Source: Streptomyces sp. adm13(2018) (GTDB lineage Bacteria > Actinomycetota > Actinomycetes > Streptomycetales > Streptomycetaceae). Taken from it: DNA of 41,635 bases. A program made the translations under genes and the position numbers. The stretch spans positions 922 to 42,556 of the forward strand of contig NZ_RDBH01000116.1 in assembly GCF_008042145.1 (NCBI RefSeq), in the 5' to 3' direction. The notes beneath the pieces are model-generated. The model searched no databases. It had not been told where the DNA came from and worked only from the letters and a program-made list of their open reading frames with translations. Shown here one piece after another: positions 18,708 to 26,844 of the stretch (its first letter is position 1; every line of letters begins with the position of its first letter).

Positions 18708-19186
18708 CGATCCGAACTCTTCGTCCTCCTGGACGGGACCCCCGCCGGGTACGACCGCGTCGGCGACAGCCGGCCCGACTACTCGGCCAAGCACCGCCGG
18801 CACGGCGTGAACGTCCAGGTCGTCATCGACCCCGCCGGCGAGATCCTGTGGGTGTCGACCACGCTGCCCGGCCGCACCCATGATCTGACCGCGGCCCGCA
18901 CCCATCGCATCATCCAGACCTGCGGGCGTCAGGGCGTGCGGTCCTCACCCACGGCGCATACCAGGGCGCCGGCCCCTGGGTCACCACCGGACTCAAACGA
19001 CCACCGGGTGATGAGCTCATCCTCACCCAGCGCACCGTCAACCGGGCTCTGGCCGCAGCCCGGGCACCAGTCGAACGCGGCAGGGCACTGCCGAAGTCCT
19101 GGCAGATCCTCCGCAGATCCCGCGTCAGCCCGAACCGCATGACCGTCATCACCAAAGCCGTCCTCACCCTGGAGAGGCAACGCTGA
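18708..19186 (+). pseudogene. Decayed IS5-like DDE transposase fragment
   Basis: From about 18714 one frame reads LFVLLDGTPAGYDRVGDS, then YSAKHRRHGVNVQVVIDP and LPGRTHDLTAARTHRI. These are typical of the C-terminal half of IS5-family (DDE_4 type) transposases, with the first two catalytic Asp in LDGT and THDL. Near 18938 the reading shifts to another frame, which continues GAYQGAGPWVTTG, TQRTVNRALAAARAPVERG (catalytic Glu) and ends KAVLTLERQR at the stop 19184-19186. The N-terminal third is missing. I saw no clear terminal inverted repeats, so this is a dead remnant. Confidence 0.85.
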
Positions 19187-19294
19187 GAACGCTCACTCTT
19201 TCGGGAGGAACGCCCCGAACGGAGCCTTTCGTGGCCCCCCTCAGGTCTATAGATTCACAACGTCCGCGGCAACCCGAATGGTCTGGGAGAAGCT

Positions 19295-19789
19295 ATGCCT
19301 GAAGAGAGCGCTGGAGATCGAAACCCGAATCAGTATGCTCGGATCATCACATTGGCTGTGGCTCGCATGCAGATGGCCGATTTGCTCGGGCGTATCCAAG
19401 GGAGGCGCTCCGGGTTCGTGAGTGCAGAGCTGGACAGAATCATCGGTGATATGCAGCCGATGGGCGACAGTCTTCGAATCGGCAACGCGACCGGTCTCTT
19501 CGCCTACCCTGCCGCCTTCGGTCCGGGAGAGGCGAGCGAAGATGCTGCCGCCGACCTTGCTGCGTTCGGGGATATGCTCCGCGAGGCAGCCAGCGACTTC
19601 GCAGACTTCGTTACGGATGTTCTGGCAGCTGGCAAGATCCTTCCTGCGGAAGGGGCAGTACCCGAACTCGTGGCCCTGGCGCACTTGGCCGATGAAGTGA
19701 GCCGGGGGGCGAGTGTCGAGGATCTCGCGGAGATCAAGCAGCAGATCATTTCGTCCTATTCGTCGCGCCTCTCCGGAGAGGGAAAGTAG
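19295..19789 (+). CDS. Hypothetical protein, first gene of the HTTM-like cassette
   Basis: The product is 164 residues. The ATG at 19295 has GGGAGAAG close upstream. I do not recognise a family. It is soluble, largely helical and acidic, with long amphipathic stretches (IITLAVARMQMADLLGRI; DMLREAASDFADFVTDVLAA; VEDLAEIKQQIISSYSS). There is no signal peptide, membrane segment or Cys. Base composition is noticeably lower in GC than the genes on either side, as for the next two genes. The next gene follows after 41 bp, consistent with one operon. It lies directly beside a decayed transposase, which fits arrival by transfer. Confidence 0.65.
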   Translation: MPEESAGDRNPNQYARIITLAVARMQMADLLGRIQGRRSGFVSAELDRIIGDMQPMGDSLRIGNATGLFAYPAAFGPGEASEDAAADLAAFGDMLREAASDFADFVTDVLAAGKILPAEGAVPELVALAHLADEVSRGASVEDLAEIKQQIISSYSSRLSGEGK

Positions 19790-19830
19790 GTCCCTCGGGG
19801 CCACTGATTCGGTAGCGCAGGAGGCGGCCA

Positions 19831-20388
19831 GTGGTGACTTTCTGGGAACTCGCGGTGTGCGTCGTACTGGCGGTCTGGTGGACGGCTTCAGCTGTCGCTC
19901 AGCACAAGAGATCACGCATACTGCTGCTCTCCTGGTGGGACAACTGCTGGATCAGCCCGCTCCTTCCAGTGTTCACCTTCTTTGCGCCACGCCCAGCCTC
20001 TCGCGACCTCTACCTTCTGATCCGGTCGTGGAACGACGGGGAGGCCGGGCCGTGGCGCGAGGTCGAGGTGGGTTCCTCGTGGCGGTGGTTCCACTGTGTC
20101 TGGAACCCAGGCAAGCGCCAGGGTAAGGCCCTCTCCGACATCGTCAACAACCTGCTGGCCGACCCGCCGAAATCGGACGTGCAGTTTGTCCTGCACAACT
20201 CCTATCTGCAGCTGCTCTGCTTGGCTTCTTCATTCCATGAAGGAGCATCGTCCACGCATCTGCAGTTCCTCGTAATCGGCGCTGGCGGATACAACTCCGG
20301 TGCGGCTCCTGCGGTCACCCTGCTCTCAAATCTGCACCGGACGAATGCAAAAAGGGAGACGCGCGATGACAACCGAGTCCGCGCTTGA
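19831..20388 (+). CDS. Membrane-anchored hypothetical protein, partner of the HTTM-like gene
   Basis: The product is 185 residues. It starts at GTG 19831 with GGAGG about 7 nt upstream. It opens with a transmembrane segment (WELAVCVVLAVWWTASAVA, residues 5-23). After a short hydrophobic stretch comes LLPVFTFFAPRPASRDLYLL. This FAP-containing pattern recalls small partners (DUF5819-like) found next to HTTM proteins, but the match is from memory and weak. The rest is a soluble domain with several Trp. It overlaps the HTTM-like gene by 23 bp, so the two products are probably made in step and may act together in the membrane. Confidence 0.7.
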   Translation: MVTFWELAVCVVLAVWWTASAVAQHKRSRILLLSWWDNCWISPLLPVFTFFAPRPASRDLYLLIRSWNDGEAGPWREVEVGSSWRWFHCVWNPGKRQGKALSDIVNNLLADPPKSDVQFVLHNSYLQLLCLASSFHEGASSTHLQFLVIGAGGYNSGAAPAVTLLSNLHRTNAKRETRDDNRVRA

Positions 20389-21169
20389 TCTGACGCAACG
20401 CCTCATCGGCTTGGCCGCGTGCATCACAGCTCTCGAGGCTGCCGGCGCCCGAACACTGCTGCCCCAACAGGGGCTGCTGTCGTGGAGAATCTCAAAACTC
20501 CGCCGGGTCAGTACAGCCACCGGTTTCACAGGAGGCCTCCTTGGATTCTTCTTCGACGGCAACAGGGTCTGGGCAACCTTTCTCGCACGGGCCTCCCTCG
20601 GCTGCGCCCTCATGCTCACGGACCAGACCTCCGTCTCGGCGCTCCTCTGTGGCGCTCTCGTCACTCTGATCCTCCTGTCCCACCTGGCCACCCCCCAAGG
20701 GAACGACGGATCCGATCAGATCACCCTCATCGCCGCAACCGCACTATTCCTGGCTCGCCTTTCACCCGCAGACTCTCTAGCGCAGCAAGCATGTCTGGCC
20801 TTCATCGCTGCCCAACTGACACTGGCGTACTTTGCTGCCGGCGTGGCAAAGACATTCGGCCCATCCTGGCGCGCCGGGACCGCAGTGGCCGAAATCGTTT
20901 CCACACGGACCTATGGCGCCCAATGGATCTCCCAGATCGCCCGTCGTCGACCCGCGCCGTTCGTCTTCGCCACGTACGGCACCGTGATGTTCGAGGTGGC
21001 GTTTCCCCTACTCTTCCTGCTGCCGTCAAGCTCCATCCCCCTGTTTCTCGGCGTAGCGATGTCGTTCCATGTGTGTGTGGCCTTCCTCATGGGGCTCAAC
21101 AGTTTCGTGTTCGCCTTCGCAGCGACCTACCCATCGATCATCTGGGCTCATGAGGCCTTGAACCCGTGA
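20366..21169 (+). CDS. HTTM-like polytopic membrane protein
   Basis: The product is 267 residues from the ATG at 20366, inside the previous gene, with AAGGGAGA upstream. About six to seven hydrophobic segments are visible. The segment LAYFAAGVAKTFGPSWRAGT followed by IVSTRTYGAQWIS, then VMFEVAFPLLFLLP and FHVCVAFLMGLNSFVFAFAATYP, matches the core of HTTM (horizontally transferred transmembrane, VKGC-like) proteins. The family is related to the membrane part of vitamin K-dependent gamma-carboxylases, but bacterial members mostly have no known reaction. At 267 residues it is on the short side. GC is lower than in the flanks. Confidence 0.78.
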   Translation: MTTESALDLTQRLIGLAACITALEAAGARTLLPQQGLLSWRISKLRRVSTATGFTGGLLGFFFDGNRVWATFLARASLGCALMLTDQTSVSALLCGALVTLILLSHLATPQGNDGSDQITLIAATALFLARLSPADSLAQQACLAFIAAQLTLAYFAAGVAKTFGPSWRAGTAVAEIVSTRTYGAQWISQIARRRPAPFVFATYGTVMFEVAFPLLFLLPSSSIPLFLGVAMSFHVCVAFLMGLNSFVFAFAATYPSIIWAHEALNP

Positions 21170-22107
21170 GCGTGCGCCCCGTGCGACCGTGGGACACCGA
21201 GGTCACAGACCACTGCACACGAACTTCCTGTGCGCCGCGCCCTGCGTGACGAAATCGACGAGGACGACACCGAGCATGACCGGCCGATGGTTGCTGCATC
21301 AGGAGCGTGCTGATGACCTCGACCGACCGCTGCTCCGTACCAGCGTCGACGCCGGGTCACGGCATGTTCTTCGAGCGTGAGGACACAATCCTCGAGCTCG
21401 TGACCGACTCGTCGTGTGAAAAGCCGAGATCGCGGCCGGGCTGCGGAGCCGGCCGGACGACTGCCAAGCCTGCCGCTGGACGACCATGGCCGACTCGGCC
21501 CAGGGGCTGGTCAGACAGAGCCGGGGTCTGTCCGACTTTCGGCGGGGACGTGGTGGTGGTACGCGGGGTAACGGGGCATCGCCGACGGTTCGAGAGCCGG
21601 CCGGAGGTGACGACGGCCTGTTGCCCTGAGATGGGAAGGGCAGTCAAAAGGATGTGCCGGAGGACGCTCTCTCGGCCTCGTCACATGCCGTGGTCCACGT
21701 GTTCACTGCATCGGCTGGGTGCCCGTCTGTGGTCCGGCGGTGTTCCAGGGCGTCCAGCCCGAACAGCATGAACGTGAACAGGGGCGGCAACGGCGCAATC
21801 ACGACCACGACGCCTCCCGTTGAAGCTGTGCCGAACGGGCACAAGGGTCTCCCCGAGCGGTCGGGACCTTCGTACTGTCGGGCGCCGCCTCGTGCGGTCC
21901 CGGCCTTGGTGGGTGGACTGGTGGGCTGCCGGACCGGGGGCCAATCATGGTGACGGCCCGGCAGCTCCGGGAGCGCGGCGAGTGAATCGGGCTGGATCTC
22001 CTTGATCGTCTCGCCGACCGCGCTGCGGCGCAGGACGGTGTGGAGCATGTCGTCCGTGATGACCGGCGGCCGGCCATCCTGGGTGAGACACAGCCGATCC
22101 GATCGCG
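21170..22107. other. Gene-poor 0.9-kb stretch with degenerate coding traces
   Basis: No intact gene can be supported. On the minus strand near 22030-22080 a fragment reads GRPPVITDDMLHTVLRR and then SAVGETIKEIQPDS. This looks like a helix-turn-helix or resolvase-type C-terminus but has no start and loses similarity. On the minus strand near 21770-21820 another piece (TGGVVVVIAPLPPLFTFML) resembles a membrane segment without a gene around it. Plus-strand frames lack codon bias. It looks like decayed mobile-element DNA. Confidence 0.5.
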
Positions 22108-22773
22108 CTAGTCGTTGCAGCAGCTGCTGGACGACGCCGAACTCCGCAGCGGTTTCAGTGCGGCCGTGGCAAGCCTGCGAGCGGTGACGTGCGGTTCGGT
22201 GGCGGGCAGGATGAGATGGCTTATGGTCATGCGGACGATGATGTCCGCTGTCATCTCGAGAGTCTCCGTGTGCTGCTCCGGGTAGCGTGTGCCCAACCAT
22301 TCCCGCACCAGGTGCTGGCCCGCGTCGAAGATCGGGTCCGCTCGGGCGGTGAGGTAGGGGAGCAGGCTGTCGGAGCCCTGGCGGGCGGCTGCTATGACAG
22401 CCCGTATGAGGGGCTGCGTGTGAGCTTCCTCGAGTACGTACCGAATGGCGACTTCGAGGCAGGCTTGGGAGTCGGGTAGGCCGGGATGGAGCGTGTCGGC
22501 CACCCCGGCGAGGAACTGCCGGGTCTCACGGATCACCAGTGCGCGTCCCAGACCGGCTCGATTGCCGAACTCCTTGTAGACGGAGGGGCGGGAGACCTGA
22601 GCTCGTGCTGCGACGGCCGCAAGGCTGACCTGGTCCCATCCGGCTTCGCAGGTCAGGTCGCGAGCGGCATCGAGGACGCTTATCCTCATCTGCTTGCGCC
22701 AGGCGATCCGTGGGGAGTCGGGTGCTTCTTCACCTGCGAGGGTGTTCTTCGTGCGTCGCTGTTCGGTTTCCAT
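22108..22773 (-). CDS. TetR-family transcriptional regulator
   Basis: The product is 221 residues from the ATG at 22773. The N-terminal DNA-binding domain (around residues 28-85) contains the TetR helix-turn-helix: ISVLDAARDLTCEAGWDQVS, then LAAVAARAQVSRPSVYKEFGNRAGL. The C-terminal all-helical ligand domain is variable (YVLEEAHTQPLIRAVIAAAR and so on). The last residues (SSASSSSCCND) look unusual and may reflect an altered 3' end next to the gene-poor stretch. The target is unknown. It lies downstream of the surface beta-helix gene on the same strand, but a strong terminator separates them. Confidence 0.88.
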   Translation of the reverse strand: METEQRRTKNTLAGEEAPDSPRIAWRKQMRISVLDAARDLTCEAGWDQVSLAAVAARAQVSRPSVYKEFGNRAGLGRALVIRETRQFLAGVADTLHPGLPDSQACLEVAIRYVLEEAHTQPLIRAVIAAARQGSDSLLPYLTARADPIFDAGQHLVREWLGTRYPEQHTETLEMTADIIVRMTISHLILPATEPHVTARRLATAALKPLRSSASSSSCCND

Positions 22774-22847
22774 GGCACATGTCTGTTCGCGAGTAGAGCC
22801 GCCGGATCACGAGGAACTACGCGAGCACGCGGCCGGATGAGCATGCG

Positions 22848-22889
22848 GTGGTGTCGGCCCCTTGGTACGGGGGACGGGGCCGACACCAC
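22848..22889 (-). terminator. Perfect 14-bp terminator hairpin after the sortase-anchored gene
   Basis: The arms 22848-22861 and 22876-22889 are perfectly complementary with a 14-nt loop. The hairpin begins about 27 nt past the stop of the minus-strand beta-helix gene and isolates the TetR gene from it. Confidence 0.9.
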
Positions 22890-22916
22890 GCTAGGGAGTC
22901 CGGGTGAACCGGACTG

Positions 22917-24566
22917 TCAGGAACGCTTGCGACGGGCGACCAGGACGAGACCGCCGCCGAGGGCGAGAGCGGCCGCCGCCATGCCGACGGGTACCAGGGG
23001 ATCGGAGCCGCCGGTCTCTGCGAGCGGAGCGTTCCCGCCGTCCGCTGCGAGGCCGGAACCGCCGTCGCCCGTACCGGCGCTCAGCCCTTCCGCATCGGGC
23101 GAGGCGGTGGTTCCGCTCGTGCCGGCCGAGGTTCCTGTGCCGGTCTCGCCGGGCTGCTCCTCCCTGGGCTGGGCCTCACCCGGTCGACCGTTGGAGCCGG
23201 AATCCTCGACGTCGGAGGCGGGAGCCTGCTGCGTTGCGCCATCGGTGCCGAACCCGTAGGCCCCACGGTCAGGCGCACCGCCGGCATGGCGGGTGCCGGT
23301 CGTGACGGCGGTGAACGGAGTGCCCGAACCGATGGCCGGGGAGTTGTCGCGCAGCCGGAAGGCCGCGTCCGCAGTGGTGCCGGCGTCGGTGAACTTCGGG
23401 TCGGCGACGATGTCGTGGGGACCCTTGACCTCGGGAGCCTTGCCGCCGAAGTAGACGTTGTAGTCGTAGGTCACGTCCACGTTGCGGGACTTGCTGTTCG
23501 TCGCCTGTCCGGGCCGGCCGTACGCGATGTTGTTGAGCAGCCGCACGTCGGTGCTGTCGTGGGCGTAGATGTTGGCGTAGCTCTGCATGCGCGGGCTTCG
23601 GCCGTTCAGGTACGCCGTGTTGTGCACGATGTCGACGTGCTGGCTCTTGTAGGAGTGAATTCCCGAGCCGCCGTTGTCGTAGGACAGGTTGCCGGCGACC
23701 AGGACCCGTCCTCCGTAGGCGGGGTGACCCGCGTCGCCCTTGAGCGTGTCGATGATGATGCCGTTGCCGTCGGAGTAGCAGCGGCATCTCTCCCACTTGA
23801 TCTTGGTCTCGTTGTCGTGGACGCGGTTGCCGGTGATGCGGATCTTGTACGTCCTGGCGTCGGAGTTCCCCACATCGCGCGGAGTGAGGACGGAGATGCC
23901 GCTGGTGGCGTAGACCGTGTACCACGAGTTGGAGTACACGTGGTTCGCGGAGATGGTCACGTGGTCGGATTCGATCGCCGATATGCCGCCGCCCGCACAC
24001 GCGTGCACCTGGTTGCCGGTCACCTCGACGTGGTGCGACGCGGCACCCGTGGACCTGTCTCGTTCGATCGAGATGCAGTTGGTGTTGTAGGTCGGGTCGC
24101 CCTTCTTCGATCCGCGTTCGGCCCCGGCCAGGTTCAGTGCGGCGTTGTTGCCCTTGATCTCCAGGTTCTTGATGGAGATGTAGGACGCGCCGTAGACGCT
24201 GATGCCGTTCCACGCCCGCACCGGGTGGATCACCGGCCGGTGGCCGGGGTGTGCGGTGAAGGTGATCGGTGCCCCCGGTCGTCCCGAGCGCTTGATGGTC
24301 AGCACGTTGGATCCTGCGGAGCGCTCCGAGTACGTGCCGCTCATGATCGAGACGGTGTCACCGGGGCCGGCGCTGTCGGCGGCCTTCTGGAGGGTGCGGA
24401 AGGGTGCTCCGACCGAGGTCCCCGGGTTGCCGTCGCTGCCTTCGGGGCTCACGAAGTAGGTGCGGCCTGCCGCGTGGGCCGTACCGGCTCCCACGGTGAC
24501 CACGCCGAGTGGGGCGGACGACGCGAGCAGTGCTGCGGTCATGGCGAAGGTGCGCGTGCGTTTCAT
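22917..24566 (-). CDS. Sortase-anchored (LAETG) right-handed beta-helix surface protein
   Basis: The product is 549 residues from the ATG at 24566. Residues 1-33 are a signal peptide (MKRTRTFAMTAALLASSAPL ... AHA). The start of the helix is typical: GRTYFVSPEGSDGNPGTSVG then PFRTLQKAADSAGPGDTVSI. About 14 parallel beta-helix turns follow (HHVEVTGNQVHACAGGGIS, DHVTISANHVYSNSW, HVDIVHNTAYLNG, DVRLLNNIAYG). Residues about 440-510 are a Pro/Gly/Ser/Thr/Glu-rich wall-spanning stalk. The end has LAETG (residues 515-519), a hydrophobic helix and RRKRS, a class E sortase signal of the LAXTG type common in actinobacteria. It is probably a polysaccharide-binding or lyase-like surface protein; no catalytic residues were assigned. 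Confidence 0.93.
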   Translation of the reverse strand: MKRTRTFAMTAALLASSAPLGVVTVGAGTAHAAGRTYFVSPEGSDGNPGTSVGAPFRTLQKAADSAGPGDTVSIMSGTYSERSAGSNVLTIKRSGRPGAPITFTAHPGHRPVIHPVRAWNGISVYGASYISIKNLEIKGNNAALNLAGAERGSKKGDPTYNTNCISIERDRSTGAASHHVEVTGNQVHACAGGGISAIESDHVTISANHVYSNSWYTVYATSGISVLTPRDVGNSDARTYKIRITGNRVHDNETKIKWERCRCYSDGNGIIIDTLKGDAGHPAYGGRVLVAGNLSYDNGGSGIHSYKSQHVDIVHNTAYLNGRSPRMQSYANIYAHDSTDVRLLNNIAYGRPGQATNSKSRNVDVTYDYNVYFGGKAPEVKGPHDIVADPKFTDAGTTADAAFRLRDNSPAIGSGTPFTAVTTGTRHAGGAPDRGAYGFGTDGATQQAPASDVEDSGSNGRPGEAQPREEQPGETGTGTSAGTSGTTASPDAEGLSAGTGDGGSGLAADGGNAPLAETGGSDPLVPVGMAAAALALGGGLVLVARRKRS

Positions 24567-24922
24567 TGGTGCCTGGTCTCCGAAGTCGTCCGGACGGAAG
24601 CGGGCCGTGTCTCCCTCGGTCGAGAACCGCGCACAGGAAAGTGGGCGCCGGGAGCAACAGGGCGAGGCGTCACGCCGTGTAGGAGCGCTGCCCCGGGGCG
24701 GTGCGCGACACACGGGTGCGCTCCGAAGTCCGCTGTGGGGGTGGGGTGGTGCGTGAACGACAGTTACAGAAGTGGAAATTGAGCGCAACCCTGTACCGCC
24801 TGTAAACATTCTGACGGCAGGTCAGGCAAGCCGGGTCGGTGCCGATGACTGTCGCCGGGTCATTTCGAAGAACCTCTGCACGGGGGTTGCGAGTTGGCAT
24901 GCTGGTATATCAGCATGCCGCC
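24567..24922. other. Divergent intergenic region between the surface beta-helix gene and the GntR operon
   Basis: No gene is supported. It should hold the minus-strand promoter for the beta-helix gene and the plus-strand control region of the catabolic operon. The GntR palindrome occupies its right end. An AT-richer patch at about 24755-24820 is where promoters would be expected, but I cannot pick reliable hexamers. Confidence 0.5.
24896..24919 (+). promoter_or_regulatory. Near-perfect 24-bp palindrome, candidate GntR operator and -10 region
   Basis: The arms GGCATGCTG (24896-24904) and CAGCATGCC (24911-24919) are perfect inverted repeats around GTATAT. The core TGGTATATCA fits the T-GGTATACC-A type sites described for FCD-class GntR regulators. 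TATATC (24906-24911) could be the -10 hexamer, in which case RNA would start only a few bases before the ATG at 24923. The site ends 3 bp before that ATG, so it strongly suggests autoregulation. Confidence 0.8.
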
Positions 24923-25648
24923 ATGCCACAGATCGACTATCCAGTGAACAGCGCCGAAGCCCTGCCGCCCGGCTCGCTACCGCCACTGCGCCAGGCCGTC
25001 TCCCGAACCGACCGGGTGCGGGAGGCGCTGCGCCAGGCGATCCTCGAAGGTGCGCTTCAGCCCGGAAAGCCCTTGGTGGAGCGGGAACTCGCGGAGGTGT
25101 ACGGGGTGTCCAAGACCCCGGTGCGCGAGGCCCTGAAGCAGCTCCACTCCACCGGCCTGGTGGAGATCAACGCCTACCAGGGAGTCAGTGTCCGCCGCCC
25201 CGACAACCGTCTCGTGCAAGAGCTGTACGCCGCCCGCTGTGCCGCGGAACCCGAGGCCGTTCGTCTGGGTGCGGTCCGTCTCGGTGCGGGCGCCCACGCG
25301 GCCGCGCGTCAGGCGCTCCAGGACGCGACCACGCTCATCGGCTCGGGCGAGACGCGCGGTCTGGGCATCGCCAACCGGCGTTTTCACCGCGAGCTCTACA
25401 GTGCCTGTGGTAACAGCTTCCTCTGCGGATTCCTGGACCAGCTCCAGGACCTCACGGCTTTCGTGGCCGGCCTCGGCTGGCGGCTGCGTGCCACCTGGGA
25501 GGAAGAGGCCGCCGAACACGCGGCCATCCTGGAGGCGATGGAGCAGGGCGACGGTCCGCTCGTCGAACGGCTGACCCGCGCTCACATCGAGAAGGCCAAA
25601 CAGACCATCTCCCGCGCGCTCGGCGACGGCCCCGGCGACGCCCGGTGA
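24923..25648 (+). CDS. GntR-family (FCD domain) transcriptional regulator
   Basis: The product is 241 residues if it starts at ATG 24923. ATG 24899 is an alternative, but it lies inside the palindrome. Neither has a clear RBS, so a leaderless or near-leaderless mRNA is possible. The winged helix (around residues 25-90) is typical: REALRQAILEGALQPGKPL, VERELAEVYGVSKTPVREAL, KQLHSTGLVEINAYQGVSV. The C-terminal FCD domain carries metal-binding-type residues in NRRFHRELYSACGN and EEEAAEHAAILEAMEQGD. Such regulators sense sugar acids or other organic acids. Its stop overlaps the next GTG by 4 nt, placing it first in the catabolic operon and making autoregulation likely. Confidence 0.92.
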   Translation: MPQIDYPVNSAEALPPGSLPPLRQAVSRTDRVREALRQAILEGALQPGKPLVERELAEVYGVSKTPVREALKQLHSTGLVEINAYQGVSVRRPDNRLVQELYAARCAAEPEAVRLGAVRLGAGAHAAARQALQDATTLIGSGETRGLGIANRRFHRELYSACGNSFLCGFLDQLQDLTAFVAGLGWRLRATWEEEAAEHAAILEAMEQGDGPLVERLTRAHIEKAKQTISRALGDGPGDAR

Positions 25649-26844
25649 ACGTCGAGCTGTTCGCCCACCCGCTCTCCTTCCGCCGACACCCGCAGGTCCA
25701 GGCGGACCGACTGGCCGCCCATGGCGTCGACGGTGTCCACCTGGCGTTCAGCTATCACGGCGGGCGGTGGCTGTTGACGACCAGCGACCCGTGTGCCGTG
25801 GTCGACTTCAGGGCCGGGCAGTGGTTCCGCGACGAAGCCGTCCCCGTCGACGGGAACGACCTCGCGCTGCCGGCTCTCGGTGACGACGCGACCACCGCCA
25901 CGACCGCCCTGCTGCGGGCCGGCCTCGGTGTGACCGCCTGGCTCGTCGGGCTCCACCAGTCCGGACCCGCCACCCGCCATCCCGAATCGGCCCTCCGTAA
26001 CGCCTTCGGCCACCACTACCGGCACGCACTCTGCCCGGCACGGCCCGAGGTCCGCGCCTATGCCACCGATCTTGTCGCCCGAACCGCCCGACGGCCCGGT
26101 GTCACCGGCCTCGAACTCGAAGCCTTCGGCTACCTGGGCTGGCAGCACCAGAGTGCTCATGACAAACTCGGCGCGGCCCTGCGTCCGGTGGACCGCTGGC
26201 TGCTCTCCCTGTGCTTCTGCTCCGCCTGCGCGGAACTCTTCACCCACGCGGGCATCGACGTGCCCGCCCTGGCCGAAACCGTCCGCGCGGCACTGCTCGC
26301 CCAACTCGCCGAGCCGCGCGAAGCCGGCGACCTCGAAGTCGACGCGCGCACCGCCCTGGGTTCCGACCTGCACGACACCGTTCTCGCCGTGCGCTCGCGA
26401 ACCACCGTGACCCTCGTGCGGGACGCCGTCGCCGCAGCCGACGGACTGCCCGTCTCCCTACGCAGCACCAGTGACCCGTATGCCTGCGACGGCAAGTCCG
26501 CCGCCGACACGAGCGCCCTCGCCGCAGCAGCGGGCGCCCTCACCGTCACCGACCTGTCAGGTAATCATGACGCGCTGCGCCGCGAGCTCGCATCGGCAGC
26601 CCGGACCGGCGCGCAGGTGACCGTCGGATGGAACCTGGCCGTCGGCCGGACCACCGGCGAGCAGCAACTCGCGGATGTCGCCCGGGACGCGTACGCGGCC
26701 GGAGCCCGCTCCCTGGCCCTCTACGCCTACGACCTGGCCCCAGCGCAGCGCCTCGCGTGGCTGAGTGGCCTCTCCCGCCCGATCGGCTGTCCTGACACGG
26801 CCAAGCCCGCACCCCCGCCCCCTCTACCGGAGCCGGTGAAATGA
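25645..26844 (+). CDS. TIM-barrel-like protein of unknown function with CFCxxC motif
   Basis: The product is 399 residues, starting at GTG 25645 inside the regulator stop. I do not recognise a characterised family. The sequence has the feel of a (beta/alpha)8 glycosidase-like barrel: GVDGVHLAFSYHGGRW near the start, VTGLELEAFGYLGWQHQSAHDK mid-protein in two blocks, then LLSLCFCSACAELFTHAGID. The CFCSAC cluster after a barrel strand recalls uncharacterised glycoside-hydrolase-like proteins in which Cys residues bind metal or form the barrel floor. Possible carboxylates are in LELEAFGY. There is no signal peptide, so it acts in the cytoplasm, probably on an imported glycoside. It couples to the permease gene by an ATGA overlap. 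Confidence 0.75.
   Translation: MNVELFAHPLSFRRHPQVQADRLAAHGVDGVHLAFSYHGGRWLLTTSDPCAVVDFRAGQWFRDEAVPVDGNDLALPALGDDATTATTALLRAGLGVTAWLVGLHQSGPATRHPESALRNAFGHHYRHALCPARPEVRAYATDLVARTARRPGVTGLELEAFGYLGWQHQSAHDKLGAALRPVDRWLLSLCFCSACAELFTHAGIDVPALAETVRAALLAQLAEPREAGDLEVDARTALGSDLHDTVLAVRSRTTVTLVRDAVAAADGLPVSLRSTSDPYACDGKSAADTSALAAAAGALTVTDLSGNHDALRRELASAARTGAQVTVGWNLAVGRTTGEQQLADVARDAYAAGARSLALYAYDLAPAQRLAWLSGLSRPIGCPDTAKPAPPPPLPEPVK

Noticed and set aside
22020..22090. Minus-strand fragment GRPPVITDDMLHTVLRR resembling a resolvase-type helix-turn-helix
   Set aside because: No start, no RBS and similarity is lost within about 40 codons; kept only as part of the gene-poor stretch description.
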